Shown: positions 16,554-25,179, counted from the first letter of the stretch. The stretch is 46,362 bases of DNA from Oscillospiraceae bacterium (GCA_017548065.1 JAFYNQ010000116.1:1-46362), one strand, 5' to 3'. The notes: generated by a model not told the origin, from the sequence alone. Numbers and translations: made by a program.

Positions 16554-18782
16554 ATGGATAAATATATAGGTCGTCTGTTGGATAACCGGTATGAGATCCT
16601 TGAAGTCATCGGTACCGGTGGTATGGCAGTGGTTTATAAAGCACGTTGCCATAGATTGAATCGTTTTGTTGCGATAAAAATTTTGAAGGATGATTTTATG
16701 GAGGATGAGGAGTTCCGTCGTCGCTTCCATTCCGAGAGCCAGGCTGTTGCTATGCTCAGTCATCCTAATATTGTTTCCGTTTACGATGTCTCCACATCGC
16801 CTTCTGCAGATTACATTGTCATGGAGCTGATTGATGGTATTACCCTGAAACAGTACATGGAGAAGAAGGGCGTTCTGAACTGGAAGGAGACGCTGCATTT
16901 TGCCATCCAGATCGGCAAAGCTTTGGAGCATGCACACGGACGTGGCATCGTTCACCGTGATATCAAGCCGCATAACATCATGGTTCTGAAAAACGGCTCT
17001 GTTAAAGTTACAGACTTTGGCATTGCACGTATGATGTCCCAAGGTAACACCCTGACAAAGGAAGCGCTTGGTTCTGTTCACTATATTTCTCCTGAGCAAG
17101 CAAAGGGTGTGCGTGTGGATCACCGCTCCGATATTTATTCTCTTGGCGTCGTTATGTATGAAATGATGAGCGGCAGACCGCCCTATGACGGTGAGTCTCC
17201 CGTTGCAATTGCCATCAAGCATATTAACGGAGGCGCTTCCATGCCTTCCTTGCTTAATCCCAATATTCCCGGTGGTCTGGAACAGATTATCATGAAAGCA
17301 ATGGAGAATGATGCTGATAAGCGCTTCAAATCTACAACCCACATGCTGAAGGATATGGATGAATTCCGCAAGAGTCCTGTGATGCTCTTTGATTACAACG
17401 TGCCGCCTACGGACGATGTAACAAAGCTGCAGCATGTTACCGATCCCGTTGTTCAGCAGCCTCCGAAAACAACAGCGGAGAAGCTGGAACAGAAGCGGGG
17501 CGGTGAGAATGCAAATGGTGGTAACCGTACAACTACCGACCGTCCGGCACGCAGAACAGATGCCGGTAGCCGCAGAACGACACACGGCAGAAACGAGAAG
17601 AAGGTAGATAAAAGCGCAAATGTGGCAACCATTGCAATTATTGCTTGCTCTCTTGTTATGGTGGTTGCGATTGTTATTTTCCTTGTTGTCCTCCTTAGCG
17701 GCGGTGCGACTCAAAAACCTGAGCAAGTGAGTGTTCCGGATTTGGTTGGTGAGGTGTACGATGAGGTTGGAGATTACGAAAACTTTATCATAAGGCTCAA
17801 TGAGCGAGTCTATAACAACGATTTCCCGGAAGGTCAGATTATCAGTCAGACACCGGAAGCCAACGATTTGGTTGATAAAAATACCGAAATCTACGTAAAT
17901 GTCAGCATGGGCAAAAAGGTTGAACCTGTTTATATGCCGGATGCAACCAATCAGGAAGAAAAGCAGATTAAGAACGTCCTAAAAAATCTTCAGATGGATC
18001 TATGGGTTGAGACTGTAACCGAGTTTAATGATGAGATCCCCGAAGGAAATATCATCCGCACAGAGCCGGAAGCCAATGCGCTTCTTGAAATCAGACAAGA
18101 GGTTATTCTGTATGTTTCTGCAGGTCCTGAAATTAAGAAGGACACAATGCGCGATGTGGTTGGTCAAACCCAAGAAAATGCTATAAAGATTTTAGAATCC
18201 CTTGAACTGAATCTTGAAATTGAGACTGAAGAGGTATTTGATTCCAATATTGAAGCAGGTTGTGTTGTAAGAACCGATCCGAAGGCAGATGCACCCCTTG
18301 AGACCGGCAACAAAGTAAAACTTTATATTAGCAAGGGTGCCGAAATGGTTACGATGCCCAATGTTACAGGTATTGATATTGATAAGGCAATTGTAATTTT
18401 GATTAATTCCGGCTTTAAGAATTACGAAATTGACACAGTAAAAAGTGATCAAGAGAAGGATACTGTAGTAAATCAGTCTGTTGAGAAGAATACCGAGGTT
18501 GATGTTCAGACTAACATTGTACTTTCGGTATCTCAGGGACCTGCCGACGCTCCGGTTGTAACCAAAGACGTTGTTATTGATCTTCGTGGTTCTGCTACAG
18601 CCGGCGAATGCCATGTGAAAATCAAACTTGGTGACACTGAGGTATTTAATGAAGTTGTTCAGCAGGGAACTGCGTCTGTTACTTTAAAAGATCAAAGCGG
18701 TTCCGGTTCTGTATTCTATGAAGTGATCATAGGTGATCAAGACGGCTGGATAGAAAAGGTGTCTTTTGATGATGCACAATAA
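16554..18782 (+). CDS. prkC: PASTA-domain Ser/Thr protein kinase (PrkC/Stk1)
   Basis: A membrane kinase that senses muropeptides or lipid II and phosphorylates wall and division proteins. The 742 residues contain a cytosolic kinase domain (about 10-275: glycine loop GTGGMAVVY, lysine in VAIKIL, HRDIKPHN, DFG, and ISPEQAKG), a charged R/T-rich linker, a transmembrane helix at about 356-382, and four extracellular PASTA repeats (about 390-455, 456-525, 526-594, 595-663). A C-terminal beta-rich domain of about 75 residues without recognised family follows. An AAAGGAG site precedes the ATG. Confidence 0.96.
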   Translation: MDKYIGRLLDNRYEILEVIGTGGMAVVYKARCHRLNRFVAIKILKDDFMEDEEFRRRFHSESQAVAMLSHPNIVSVYDVSTSPSADYIVMELIDGITLKQYMEKKGVLNWKETLHFAIQIGKALEHAHGRGIVHRDIKPHNIMVLKNGSVKVTDFGIARMMSQGNTLTKEALGSVHYISPEQAKGVRVDHRSDIYSLGVVMYEMMSGRPPYDGESPVAIAIKHINGGASMPSLLNPNIPGGLEQIIMKAMENDADKRFKSTTHMLKDMDEFRKSPVMLFDYNVPPTDDVTKLQHVTDPVVQQPPKTTAEKLEQKRGGENANGGNRTTTDRPARRTDAGSRRTTHGRNEKKVDKSANVATIAIIACSLVMVVAIVIFLVVLLSGGATQKPEQVSVPDLVGEVYDEVGDYENFIIRLNERVYNNDFPEGQIISQTPEANDLVDKNTEIYVNVSMGKKVEPVYMPDATNQEEKQIKNVLKNLQMDLWVETVTEFNDEIPEGNIIRTEPEANALLEIRQEVILYVSAGPEIKKDTMRDVVGQTQENAIKILESLELNLEIETEEVFDSNIEAGCVVRTDPKADAPLETGNKVKLYISKGAEMVTMPNVTGIDIDKAIVILINSGFKNYEIDTVKSDQEKDTVVNQSVEKNTEVDVQTNIVLSVSQGPADAPVVTKDVVIDLRGSATAGECHVKIKLGDTEVFNEVVQQGTASVTLKDQSGSGSVFYEVIIGDQDGWIEKVSFDDAQ

Positions 18783-19665
18783 AGTTCTAACCGGACGAAT
18801 TGTCCGATCTTTAAGTGGCTTCTATGACGTCCAAACAGCCGACAGTGTTATAACCTGCCGGGGACGTGGTTCTCTTCGTCGCACAGGCATGACGCCTCTT
18901 ACCGGTGACTTCGTTGAGATCACTGTTGAAAAAGGGAAGGGAATGGTGGAGAGGATCCTCCCCAGAAAGAACTGTTTTGTTCGTCCTGCTGTGGCAAATG
19001 TAGATGCTTTGGTTGTGTTTGCTGCTAATACGAATCCGGTTACAGACCCCTTTCTTATTGATCGGGTTGCTGCAATTGCAGGAGACCAGGAGGTTCCGGT
19101 CTATTTGTGCATCAACAAGTGCGACCTTGACCCGGCACTGGATCTGCAAAAGATCTATACCAATGCAGGCTTCTCTGTAATTTGCGCCAGTGCAGAAACC
19201 GGCGAGGGCGTAGAGGCACTTCGTGCGCTGCTGCGTGGCAAGTTAACTGCCTTTACCGGTAATACCGGCGTAGGAAAGAGCAGTATGCTCAATGCGTTGT
19301 GTCCTTCCTTGTCGCTTCCCACTGGAGAGGTTTCTGAAAAGCTCGGAAGAGGCAGACACACAACTCGTCATGTGGAGCTGTACTGTCTGGACGATGATAC
19401 ATTCGTGGCAGACACCCCCGGATTTTCTTCCTTTGACACAGATCAGATGGACGTGTTGCTGAAAGAGAATTTGCAATACGCTTTTTTGGATTTTGCGCAG
19501 TATCTTGGATGCTGCCAGTTCAGAGATTGCTCGCATCGTGCAGAACCCGGTTGCAGCATAAGGCAGGCTGTAGAGTCAGGCGTACTTGAAAAGAGCCGCT
19601 ATGACAGCTACCTGCGCCTTTATGAAAAAGCTGAGCAGGTCAAGCTTTGGGAGTTAAACAAATAA
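18769..19665 (+). CDS. rsgA: Ribosome small subunit-dependent GTPase A
   Basis: RsgA is a circularly permuted GTPase checking 30S subunit maturation. It has an N-terminal OB-fold, then the permuted order G4 (INKCDL) before G1 (GNTGVGKSS, near residue 163) and G3 (DTPGFSSF), and a C-terminal zinc knuckle (CQFRDCSHRAEPGC). The start overlaps the end of prkC. ATG 18769 is 7 bases from AAAGGTG; ATG 18772 is also possible. The usual clostridial rpe and thiN genes do not follow; a terminator does. Confidence 0.94.
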   Translation: MMHNKVLTGRIVRSLSGFYDVQTADSVITCRGRGSLRRTGMTPLTGDFVEITVEKGKGMVERILPRKNCFVRPAVANVDALVVFAANTNPVTDPFLIDRVAAIAGDQEVPVYLCINKCDLDPALDLQKIYTNAGFSVICASAETGEGVEALRALLRGKLTAFTGNTGVGKSSMLNALCPSLSLPTGEVSEKLGRGRHTTRHVELYCLDDDTFVADTPGFSSFDTDQMDVLLKENLQYAFLDFAQYLGCCQFRDCSHRAEPGCSIRQAVESGVLEKSRYDSYLRLYEKAEQVKLWELNK

Positions 19666-19669
19666 AATG

Positions 19670-19727
19670 ACCATCTTGCGTAGATCGGAACTTTATGTTC
19701 TCTGCCTGCGCAAGATGGTTTTATTTT
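19670..19727. terminator. Bidirectional terminator after rsgA
   Basis: An 11-bp stem (19670-19680 with 19709-19719) with a long loop, followed by TTTATTTT on the plus strand and by CATTTTATT on the minus strand. It separates convergent genes and ends the housekeeping run. Confidence 0.8.
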
Positions 19728-20425
19728 GGGCATAGCTGTTGACACAATCCTGCGGCGATTTTTATTCCTAAGGATTGCGCTTCCTGCAGCAATAAAGAAA
19801 GTTCTTCGGAAGTGCGTTCAATAATGATTTTTGCATTATTTTCTTTGACCGCTGCACGATATCTGCTTTTTAGCTTTTCATCATATAGATCTGTTTCTGT
19901 TAAAAGTGAGTAATTTACTCTTTCAAAAGTTGTATTGCCTTTTGAAATCGTTATGATTTCTGTTTCTGTTGCCAGTTCTAACCACAGTTCACGGGTTTTC
20001 CATTTTGAAAGTTTGTCAGGAAGCGATTGGTGGGGGAGCGGACATGTGATGAATACTGCACATGACGCACAATGTGCGTATGCCTCGGTAACACCAACTT
20101 TGCCTCTGAGTTTGGTAGTAAGTTCTTTGACAATGTTTTCTGTGTGATGATTATTTTTTCGTTGAAAATCCAAAAGAAATATATCTGTTTTATATTTGTC
20201 TGCAAGGGAATTCAGCTGCATGGCTATAACATCTGTATCATGGTCACACGGTGGTGTTCTGTCATCTAATATGATCATGCTACCTGCCGGCAGCCAATCA
20301 GGTATATTGGAAAGACCATTTCCGTAAGAAGAAAAATGACACGCCATCCATGCCGGCAGATCTTCTGCGACGGGAAAAGTTGCTAACTCAGCCTTCGTCA
20401 TTGCAACATATCGCTTAATATCCAT
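19721..20425 (-). CDS. Protein of unknown function
   Basis: I do not recognise this 234-residue protein. It has no signal peptide or membrane helix. Alternating strands and helices (a strand around WMACHF, then SMIILDDRTPP, then DIFLLDFQRK) suggest an alpha/beta barrel or Rossmann-like fold. It is cysteine-rich: CASCAVFITCP mid-protein and CQQLCPK at the very end. Its own SD (GGGGG, 7 bases before the ATG at 20425) supports that it is expressed. The first codons overlap the -35 box of the divergent yqeG promoter. An in-frame TTG at 20431 is less likely. A TIM-barrel-like enzyme is only a guess. Confidence 0.7.
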   Translation of the reverse strand: MDIKRYVAMTKAELATFPVAEDLPAWMACHFSSYGNGLSNIPDWLPAGSMIILDDRTPPCDHDTDVIAMQLNSLADKYKTDIFLLDFQRKNNHHTENIVKELTTKLRGKVGVTEAYAHCASCAVFITCPLPHQSLPDKLSKWKTRELWLELATETEIITISKGNTTFERVNYSLLTETDLYDEKLKSRYRAAVKENNAKIIIERTSEELSLLLQEAQSLGIKIAAGLCQQLCPK

Positions 20426-20453
20426 GGACAAACCCCCAATACTGTGTTATAAT
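20425..20453 (+). promoter_or_regulatory. Sigma-A promoter for yqeG
   Basis: TGGACA (20425-20430) and TATAAT (20448-20453) have a 17-bp spacer. The -35 box overlaps the start codon of the divergent unknown gene. Confidence 0.75.
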
Positions 20454-20485
20454 ACTTTAAAAATATATGAGGATGGAGAGTAAAT

Positions 20486-20989
20486 ATGTCCTTTTCCTTT
20501 TTGCCGGATATTATCCTGGATTCTATTACTGAATTGACACCGGAGTTTTTGAAAGAACGCAGTATCAGTCTGTTAATGCTTGATTTTGACAATACGATCG
20601 TTCCGTATACCACATCGGTACCCACCGAAGAAATGTCTGCTTGGTTAAAGGTTATGGCTGATTCGGATATTCAAATTTGTATTGTCTCCAACAGTCACAA
20701 GGATCGTGTTAAAATTTTCTGCGATAAATACGCCTTGGAGTGCATTACCGGCGCAAAGAAGCCTTTTTCAAAAGGTATTGTTGCATGCTTAAAAAAGTAC
20801 GGAATGCAGCCTTCTCAGGCTGCAATAGCCGGTGATCAGATCTACACAGATACTTTGGGCGGCAATTGCTGTGGTGTTACTACAATTTTGGTCAAAGCAA
20901 TCCATAATCATAACATTTGGCTTAAGCTTCGTCATGTTGCGGAGATACCTTTTATTTGCATTGCAGGAAAGAGGAGAATTGAATTATGA
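20486..20989 (+). CDS. yqeG: YqeG family HAD IIIA-type phosphatase
   Basis: A 167-residue HAD-superfamily protein. The four HAD motifs are visible: DFDNTIVPY (nucleophile Asp), VSNSH, the lysine in GAKKPFSKG, and GDQIYTD. Family members are predicted phosphatases of unknown substrate; the relative GEP4 in yeast acts on phosphatidylglycerophosphate, so a lipid role is possible. ATG follows GGATGGAGAG. Ends in ATGA overlap with the peptidase gene. Confidence 0.88.
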   Translation: MSFSFLPDIILDSITELTPEFLKERSISLLMLDFDNTIVPYTTSVPTEEMSAWLKVMADSDIQICIVSNSHKDRVKIFCDKYALECITGAKKPFSKGIVACLKKYGMQPSQAAIAGDQIYTDTLGGNCCGVTTILVKAIHNHNIWLKLRHVAEIPFICIAGKRRIEL

Positions 20990-22050
20990 AGAATATTGAT
21001 AAATATTTATCTTTGCTTAGCGAGGAACTTGACGGTTTACTTCTTACCAGCCGTTACAGCAGACATTATGGCACTGAATTTGACATTGCGGAAGGCGTAG
21101 CGATCGTCACAAAAGCAGGCTGCTGTTACTTTACGGACAGCCGTTATATTGAGTCTGCACAGAATAACATCTCCGGTTTTGAAGTCGTGGAGATGAACAG
21201 AGAAAACCCCTATAATAAGCTTTTAAACGATGCTATCGCTCGCTTTGGTGTTAAGACTTTGGGTTATGAAGAGAGTTATCTTACAGTATCCGAATGGGCT
21301 TCTTTCCGCGATGGACTCAACGCCGAATTGGTGGAAGCAGGGGAGAGGATCAATAGCTTCCGTTCTGTCAAAGAGCCTTGGGAGCTGGAAAGAATGCGTG
21401 AAGCGCAGAGAATTACCGATGCTGCATTTTCTGAGGTTCTCCAGAGAATTAAGCCGGGTTTGACCGAAAAGCAGTTACAGGCAGAACTGATTTATTGTTT
21501 GTACAAGAATGGCGGCGAAGGTCTTTCCTTTGATCCCATTGTTGTCAGTGGTCCGAATACTAGTCTGCCCCATGGCGTAGCAGGGGACAGAGTGATTTGT
21601 GACGGAGATTTTGTTACTCTTGATTTCGGAGTTACCTACGGTGGTTACTGTTCCGATATGACAAGAACTGTGGCTGTGGGACATGCAACAGAGGAAATGC
21701 GAAAGGTTTATGAAACTGTCCTGGAGGCACAGACTGCTGGTATTTCTGTGACTAAGGCCGGTGTCACCGGCGCTGAAATTGACGGTGTAGCACGAAAGGT
21801 GATTACAGATGCCGGTTATGGCAAGTATTTCGGCCATGGCTACGGTCACAGCCTTGGTATGGAGTGCCATGAATGGCCGAATTGCAGTCCTTCCGGCAAA
21901 GTTCCTATGGAAGTAAATATGATCACATCTGCTGAACCCGGCATCTATTTGCCCGGTAAATTTGGCGTTCGTATTGAGGATGTAGTGATCTTTACAGAAG
22001 ACGGTTGTGAAAATATCACGAAAAGCCCGAAAAATCTGCTGATTATTTGA
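20986..22050 (+). CDS. M24 family aminopeptidase (Xaa-Pro type)
   Basis: A 354-residue cytosolic metallopeptidase of the aminopeptidase P / proline dipeptidase group, cleaving peptides with proline in the second position. An N-terminal creatinase-like domain (about 1-125) precedes the pita-bread domain with dinuclear metal ligands: two Asp in TLDFGVTYGGYCSDMTR, His in GHGYGHSLG, Glu in SAEPGIYLPG and Glu in VRIEDVV. Placed immediately before efp, as in many Firmicutes; EF-P helps translate proline runs, so both relate to proline-rich peptides. Confidence 0.9.
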   Translation: MKNIDKYLSLLSEELDGLLLTSRYSRHYGTEFDIAEGVAIVTKAGCCYFTDSRYIESAQNNISGFEVVEMNRENPYNKLLNDAIARFGVKTLGYEESYLTVSEWASFRDGLNAELVEAGERINSFRSVKEPWELERMREAQRITDAAFSEVLQRIKPGLTEKQLQAELIYCLYKNGGEGLSFDPIVVSGPNTSLPHGVAGDRVICDGDFVTLDFGVTYGGYCSDMTRTVAVGHATEEMRKVYETVLEAQTAGISVTKAGVTGAEIDGVARKVITDAGYGKYFGHGYGHSLGMECHEWPNCSPSGKVPMEVNMITSAEPGIYLPGKFGVRIEDVVIFTEDGCENITKSPKNLLII

Positions 22051-22069
22051 AAAAAGTAAAATTTTGCTA

Positions 22070-22098
22070 TTGCAATTGACAACGCTATGCGTTATAAT
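22070..22098 (+). promoter_or_regulatory. Sigma-A promoter for efp
   Basis: TTGCAA (22070-22075) and TATAAT (22093-22098) with a 17-bp spacer. A leader of about 57 bases follows before the ATG. Confidence 0.8.
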
Positions 22099-22162
22099 AT
22101 ACCAGCTATAAGTTTGTAAACTATGCTTCGTTAAAGAAGTAAACTATTAGGAGGAAAATGTT

Positions 22163-22723
22163 ATGATTTCTGTTAGCGATTTTAGAAACGGTATTACCTT
22201 TGACATGGACGGCAAGGTAATGCAGATCATTGAGTTCCAGCACGTTAAGCCCGGTAAGGGTGCTGCATTCGTTCGTGTTAAGATGAAGAATGTCATCACC
22301 GGCGGCGTGACTGAAACTACCTTCAACCCCAACGATAAGTATCCCACCGCTTACATTGAGCGCAAGAAGATGGAGTACTCCTACGCAGACGGCGATCTGT
22401 ACTACTTCATGGACGGCGAGACTTACGAGCTGATCCCCATTGAGAAGTCCATCCTGGACGACAGCTTCCGTTTTGTCAAGGAGAACGACACCTGCACAAT
22501 CATGAGCTACAAGGGCAACGTGTTTGGTGTTGAGCCTCCCCGTTTTGTTGAGCTGGAAGTTACTGCTACCGAGCCCGGTTTCGCAGGCAACACCGCTACC
22601 AACACCCTGAAGCCCGCTACCGTTGAGACCGGCGCTGATGTTAAGGTTCCTCTGTTCATTAACGAGGGTGAGAGAATCCAGATCGACACCACCACCGGTG
22701 AGTACCTGGGCCGTGCAAAGTAA
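22163..22723 (+). CDS. efp: Translation elongation factor P
   Basis: EF-P relieves ribosome stalling at polyproline. The 186 residues form three beta-barrel domains. The tip of domain I, HVKPGKGAAFVR, holds K32 at the position modified in many bacteria; no modifying enzyme (EpmA/B, EarP, YmfI) is in the window. The C-terminal GERIQIDTTTGEYLGRAK is the family signature. Codon choice is strongly biased (CGT, AAG, GAG, ACC), typical of a highly expressed gene. AGGAGGA precedes the start. Confidence 0.97.
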   Translation: MISVSDFRNGITFDMDGKVMQIIEFQHVKPGKGAAFVRVKMKNVITGGVTETTFNPNDKYPTAYIERKKMEYSYADGDLYYFMDGETYELIPIEKSILDDSFRFVKENDTCTIMSYKGNVFGVEPPRFVELEVTATEPGFAGNTATNTLKPATVETGADVKVPLFINEGERIQIDTTTGEYLGRAK

Positions 22724-22733
22724 GGTGAACGGA

Positions 22734-23219
22734 ATGACGATTACAGAAAAGGCTGCTTATCTGAAGGGTCTTATGGAAGGTAGTTCTCTGGACACCGAGA
22801 AGCCTGAAGGCAAGATGATCGCTGCTATCGTTGAACTGCTGGGTGACATTGCAAAGCGTGTTACCGACATTGAGGAGACCACCATTGCCATCTCTGACGA
22901 GTTGGACGAGATCGAAGAAGATCTGGATGCCATTGAAGACTTCATTCTTGATGAAGAGGATGAGGACTACGATGACTATGAGGATGACTTTGAGGACGAT
23001 GACGAAGATGATGACGATGACTACGATGATGAGGGTTTTGACTTCGGCGACGAAGAGACCACCATCTACGAGGTCAAGTGCGTTTGCGGCAATGTGATCA
23101 ACTTTGACGAAGAGACTCTGATTGCAGGTTCTATTCATTGTGATCAGTGCGGTGAGCTTCTTGAGTTCTCCATTGATGATGAAGAGGACGAGGAAGAGAC
23201 CGATGAGGACAATGCTTAA
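22734..23219 (+). CDS. Acidic zinc-ribbon protein, CD1247-type N-terminal domain
   Basis: A 161-residue protein with three visible parts: an N-terminal helical domain (about 1-65) resembling the CD1247 N-terminal domain found in clostridia, a run of about 45 residues made almost only of Asp and Glu (about 66-110), and a C-terminal zinc ribbon with CVC (about 115-117) and CDQC pairs. The tail is again acidic. Function unknown. It starts 10 bases after efp, so is likely co-transcribed, suggesting a translation- or transcription-linked role. The start at ATG 22734 follows AAGGTGAACGG. Confidence 0.8.
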   Translation: MTITEKAAYLKGLMEGSSLDTEKPEGKMIAAIVELLGDIAKRVTDIEETTIAISDELDEIEEDLDAIEDFILDEEDEDYDDYEDDFEDDDEDDDDDYDDEGFDFGDEETTIYEVKCVCGNVINFDEETLIAGSIHCDQCGELLEFSIDDEEDEEETDEDNA

Positions 23220-23251
23220 TCATTTGCCCTCACAGGTAATTGTATAATCTA

Positions 23252-23287
23252 AATCCGGGACATGTTTGTGTCCCGGATTATTTTTTT
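23252..23287 (+). terminator. Rho-independent terminator after efp operon
   Basis: An 11-bp stem (23252-23262 with 23269-23279), a 6-base loop and then ATTTTTTTG. The unit ends the efp transcript 30 bases ahead of the pyrE -35 box. Confidence 0.92.
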
Positions 23288-23316
23288 GATTTTTCAAGGA
23301 AATATCGCAATGCACC

Positions 23317-23345
23317 TTGACTATATTTGCGAATTTAGGTAAAAT
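23317..23345 (+). promoter_or_regulatory. Sigma-A promoter for pyrE-pyrB
   Basis: TTGACT (23317-23322) and TAAAAT (23340-23345) with a 17-bp spacer. The leader is only about 30 bases, too short for a PyrR attenuator. Confidence 0.8.
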
Positions 23346-23380
23346 ATATCCATCTATATACATAGAAAGGATTTAGAATT

Positions 23381-24034
23381 ATGGAAAGCTATAAAAGAGA
23401 ATTTATTCAGTTCCTGCAGAGTGCAGGCGTTTTGAAGTTTGGTGACTTTACCGCCAAGTCCGGCAGAAAGATCCCTTACTTTATTAACGCCGGTATGATC
23501 AAGACCGGTGATGAAATCGCAAAGCTGGGCGAGTTCTATGCTAAGGCTTATTTTGATAAGGTCGGTAATAAGAAGGCTGTTCTTTACGGTCCTGCCTACA
23601 AGGGTATTTCTATCGCTGTATCCGCAGCGGTTGCTTTAAGCAAGAATGGATTGGATGTTCCTTTCTTCTTCAATCGTAAAGAAGCTAAGGATCACGGCGA
23701 AGGCGGTGTGTTCGTTGGTTATGTTCCTCAGGCCGGTGAAGAGATCGTAATCGTTGAAGACGTTATAACTGCAGGTACTGCAATTCGTGAGAGTATGGCA
23801 ATTTTGGGCGCTCTTGAGGGCGTCAAGGTGGCTGCAACCTTCGTTATGGTCGACCGTAAGGAAAAGGGTCAGGGCGAGAAGGGTGCAATGCAGGAGATTG
23901 AGGAGCAGTTTGGTTTCCCTGTATATTCTGTTGTTGATGTTTATGATATCATTGAGTACCTGGAAGAGGATCCTGCAAACGAGGAAAATGTTACAAGAAA
24001 TAAGAACTACCTGGCTGTGAACGGAGCAAAGTAA
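23381..24034 (+). CDS. pyrE: Orotate phosphoribosyltransferase
   Basis: PyrE joins orotate and PRPP to give OMP in pyrimidine synthesis. The PRPP-binding motif [16 protein letters not shown] (about 124-139) is intact, and the catalytic lysine loop [13 protein letters not shown] precedes it. 217 residues is normal. AGAAAGGA precedes the ATG. The TAATG junction couples it to pyrB. Confidence 0.95.
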   Translation: MESYKREFIQFLQSAGVLKFGDFTAKSGRKIPYFINAGMIKTGDEIAKLGEFYAKAYFDKVGNKKAVLYGPAYKGISIAVSAAVALSKNGLDVPFFFNRKEAKDHGEGGVFVGYVPQAGEEIVIVEDVITAGTAIRESMAILGALEGVKVAATFVMVDRKEKGQGEKGAMQEIEEQFGFPVYSVVDVYDIIEYLEEDPANEENVTRNKNYLAVNGAK

Positions 24035-25122
24035 TGAGAAGCTTGATTGATATTACGGATTTTTCTGTAGCAGAGCTGGATGAACTGATGCAGGTGGCAT
24101 GTGACATCAGCGAGAATCCCGCTAAGTATGCTGAAGCTTGCCACGGCAAGAAGTTAGCTACTTTATTCTTTGAACCCTCTACCCGTACCCGTTTGAGCTT
24201 TGAAGCGGCAATGATGGAGTTGGGCGGTAATGTGCTGGGCTTTTCTGATGCCGGCTCTTCTTCTGCATCCAAGGGTGAGAGTGTTGCAGACACCGCTAAA
24301 ATGATCAGCTGTTATGCTGATATTATGACGATGCGCCATCCTAAAGAGGGCGCTCCTTACGTTGCTGCAAAAGCTGCAACCATTCCCGTTATCAATGCCG
24401 GTGACGGCGGTCACTGCCATCCTACACAGACCCTTGCTGACCTGCTGACAATTTACCGTGAGCTTGGTCGCTTGAACGATTTGACTATCGGCTTCTGCGG
24501 CGATTTGAAATACGGGAGAACTGTTCACTCTTTGATTTCTGCATTGGCTCGTTATGAGAATATTAAGGTGATCCTTATCTCTCCGGAAGAACTGAAGCTT
24601 CCTAAGTATGTCAAATATGAAGTGCTTGATAAGAATGGCATGATTTACGAAGAGCTTACTTCTTTGGAGGATGCTATTTCCAAGCTGGATGTTCTGTATA
24701 TGACTCGCATTCAGCGTGAACGCTTTGATAGCTTTGATGAATACGAGCGTTTGAAGGATAGCTATATTCTGACTGAAGAAAAAATGCAACTGGCAAAAGA
24801 GACTATGCGTGTCCTCCATCCGCTGCCTCGTGTTAACGAGATCAGCGTAAAGGTTGACAATGACCCCAGAGCTGCTTATTTCCGCCAGGCGCTGAATGGT
24901 AAGTATATGCGTATGGCACTGATCCTGAAACTGCTAAAGGAAGCAGGGGAGGGACTGCAGATGCAGGAACCAAAGGATGTAGTGATCAACGAAATCACTT
25001 GCGACAATCCTCGGTGCATTACTTCCACAGAGCAGGAGCTGGATCATGTGTTCAAGTGCGTGAATCGTGAGAACGGCATCTATCGCTGCATCTATTGCGA
25101 GGCAAAGAAAACACTCCAGTAA
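24034..25122 (+). CDS. pyrB: Aspartate carbamoyltransferase with fused PyrI-like zinc domain
   Basis: PyrB condenses carbamoyl phosphate and aspartate, the committed pyrimidine step. Residues 1 to about 310 form a complete catalytic chain: carbamoyl-phosphate motif [33 protein letters not shown] and VLHPLPR. About 52 more residues follow, with cysteines at 323, 328, 352 and 355. The spacing C-x4-C-x23-C-x2-C equals that of the zinc domain of E. coli PyrI, and flanking words ([12 protein letters not shown]) match it. The allosteric nucleotide domain of PyrI is absent. So this is a catalytic chain carrying its own zinc clamp, perhaps for assembly of the holoenzyme. No separate pyrI lies nearby. 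Confidence 0.93.
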   Translation: MRSLIDITDFSVAELDELMQVACDISENPAKYAEACHGKKLATLFFEPSTRTRLSFEAAMMELGGNVLGFSDAGSSSASKGESVADTAKMISCYADIMTMRHPKEGAPYVAAKAATIPVINAGDGGHCHPTQTLADLLTIYRELGRLNDLTIGFCGDLKYGRTVHSLISALARYENIKVILISPEELKLPKYVKYEVLDKNGMIYEELTSLEDAISKLDVLYMTRIQRERFDSFDEYERLKDSYILTEEKMQLAKETMRVLHPLPRVNEISVKVDNDPRAAYFRQALNGKYMRMALILKLLKEAGEGLQMQEPKDVVINEITCDNPRCITSTEQELDHVFKCVNRENGIYRCIYCEAKKTLQ

Positions 25123-25126
25123 ATAT

Positions 25127-25179
25127 TACCCCCGGTGGCAGGCAAAAGATACACAAAATTTTCGCCCACGCCGGGGGTA
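25127..25179 (+). terminator. Hairpin after pyrB, possible terminator
   Basis: A GC-rich 9-bp outer stem (25127-25135 with 25171-25179) with further imperfect pairing inside. No proper U-run follows (TATTCGTG), so termination is uncertain; it may protect the 3' end. Confidence 0.5.

Noticed and set aside
16068-17726. A 552-residue open frame on the minus strand opposite stp and prkC
   Set aside because: No SD, no recognisable family, low-complexity Cys/His/Asn-rich text typical of the reverse of biased codons. The plus-strand genes have full motif sets.
22076-22098. TTGACA at 22076-22081 as the -35 of the efp promoter
   Set aside because: It is only 11 bases from TATAAT. The overlapping TTGCAA at 22070-22075 gives the proper 17-base spacing.
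22950-23040. GA-rich run as a tandem DNA repeat
   Set aside because: It encodes an Asp/Glu stretch with mixed GAT/GAC/GAG/GAA codons and has no fixed unit.
23345-23380. PyrR-type attenuator ahead of pyrE
   Set aside because: The leader is about 30 bases with no anti-antiterminator or second hairpin.
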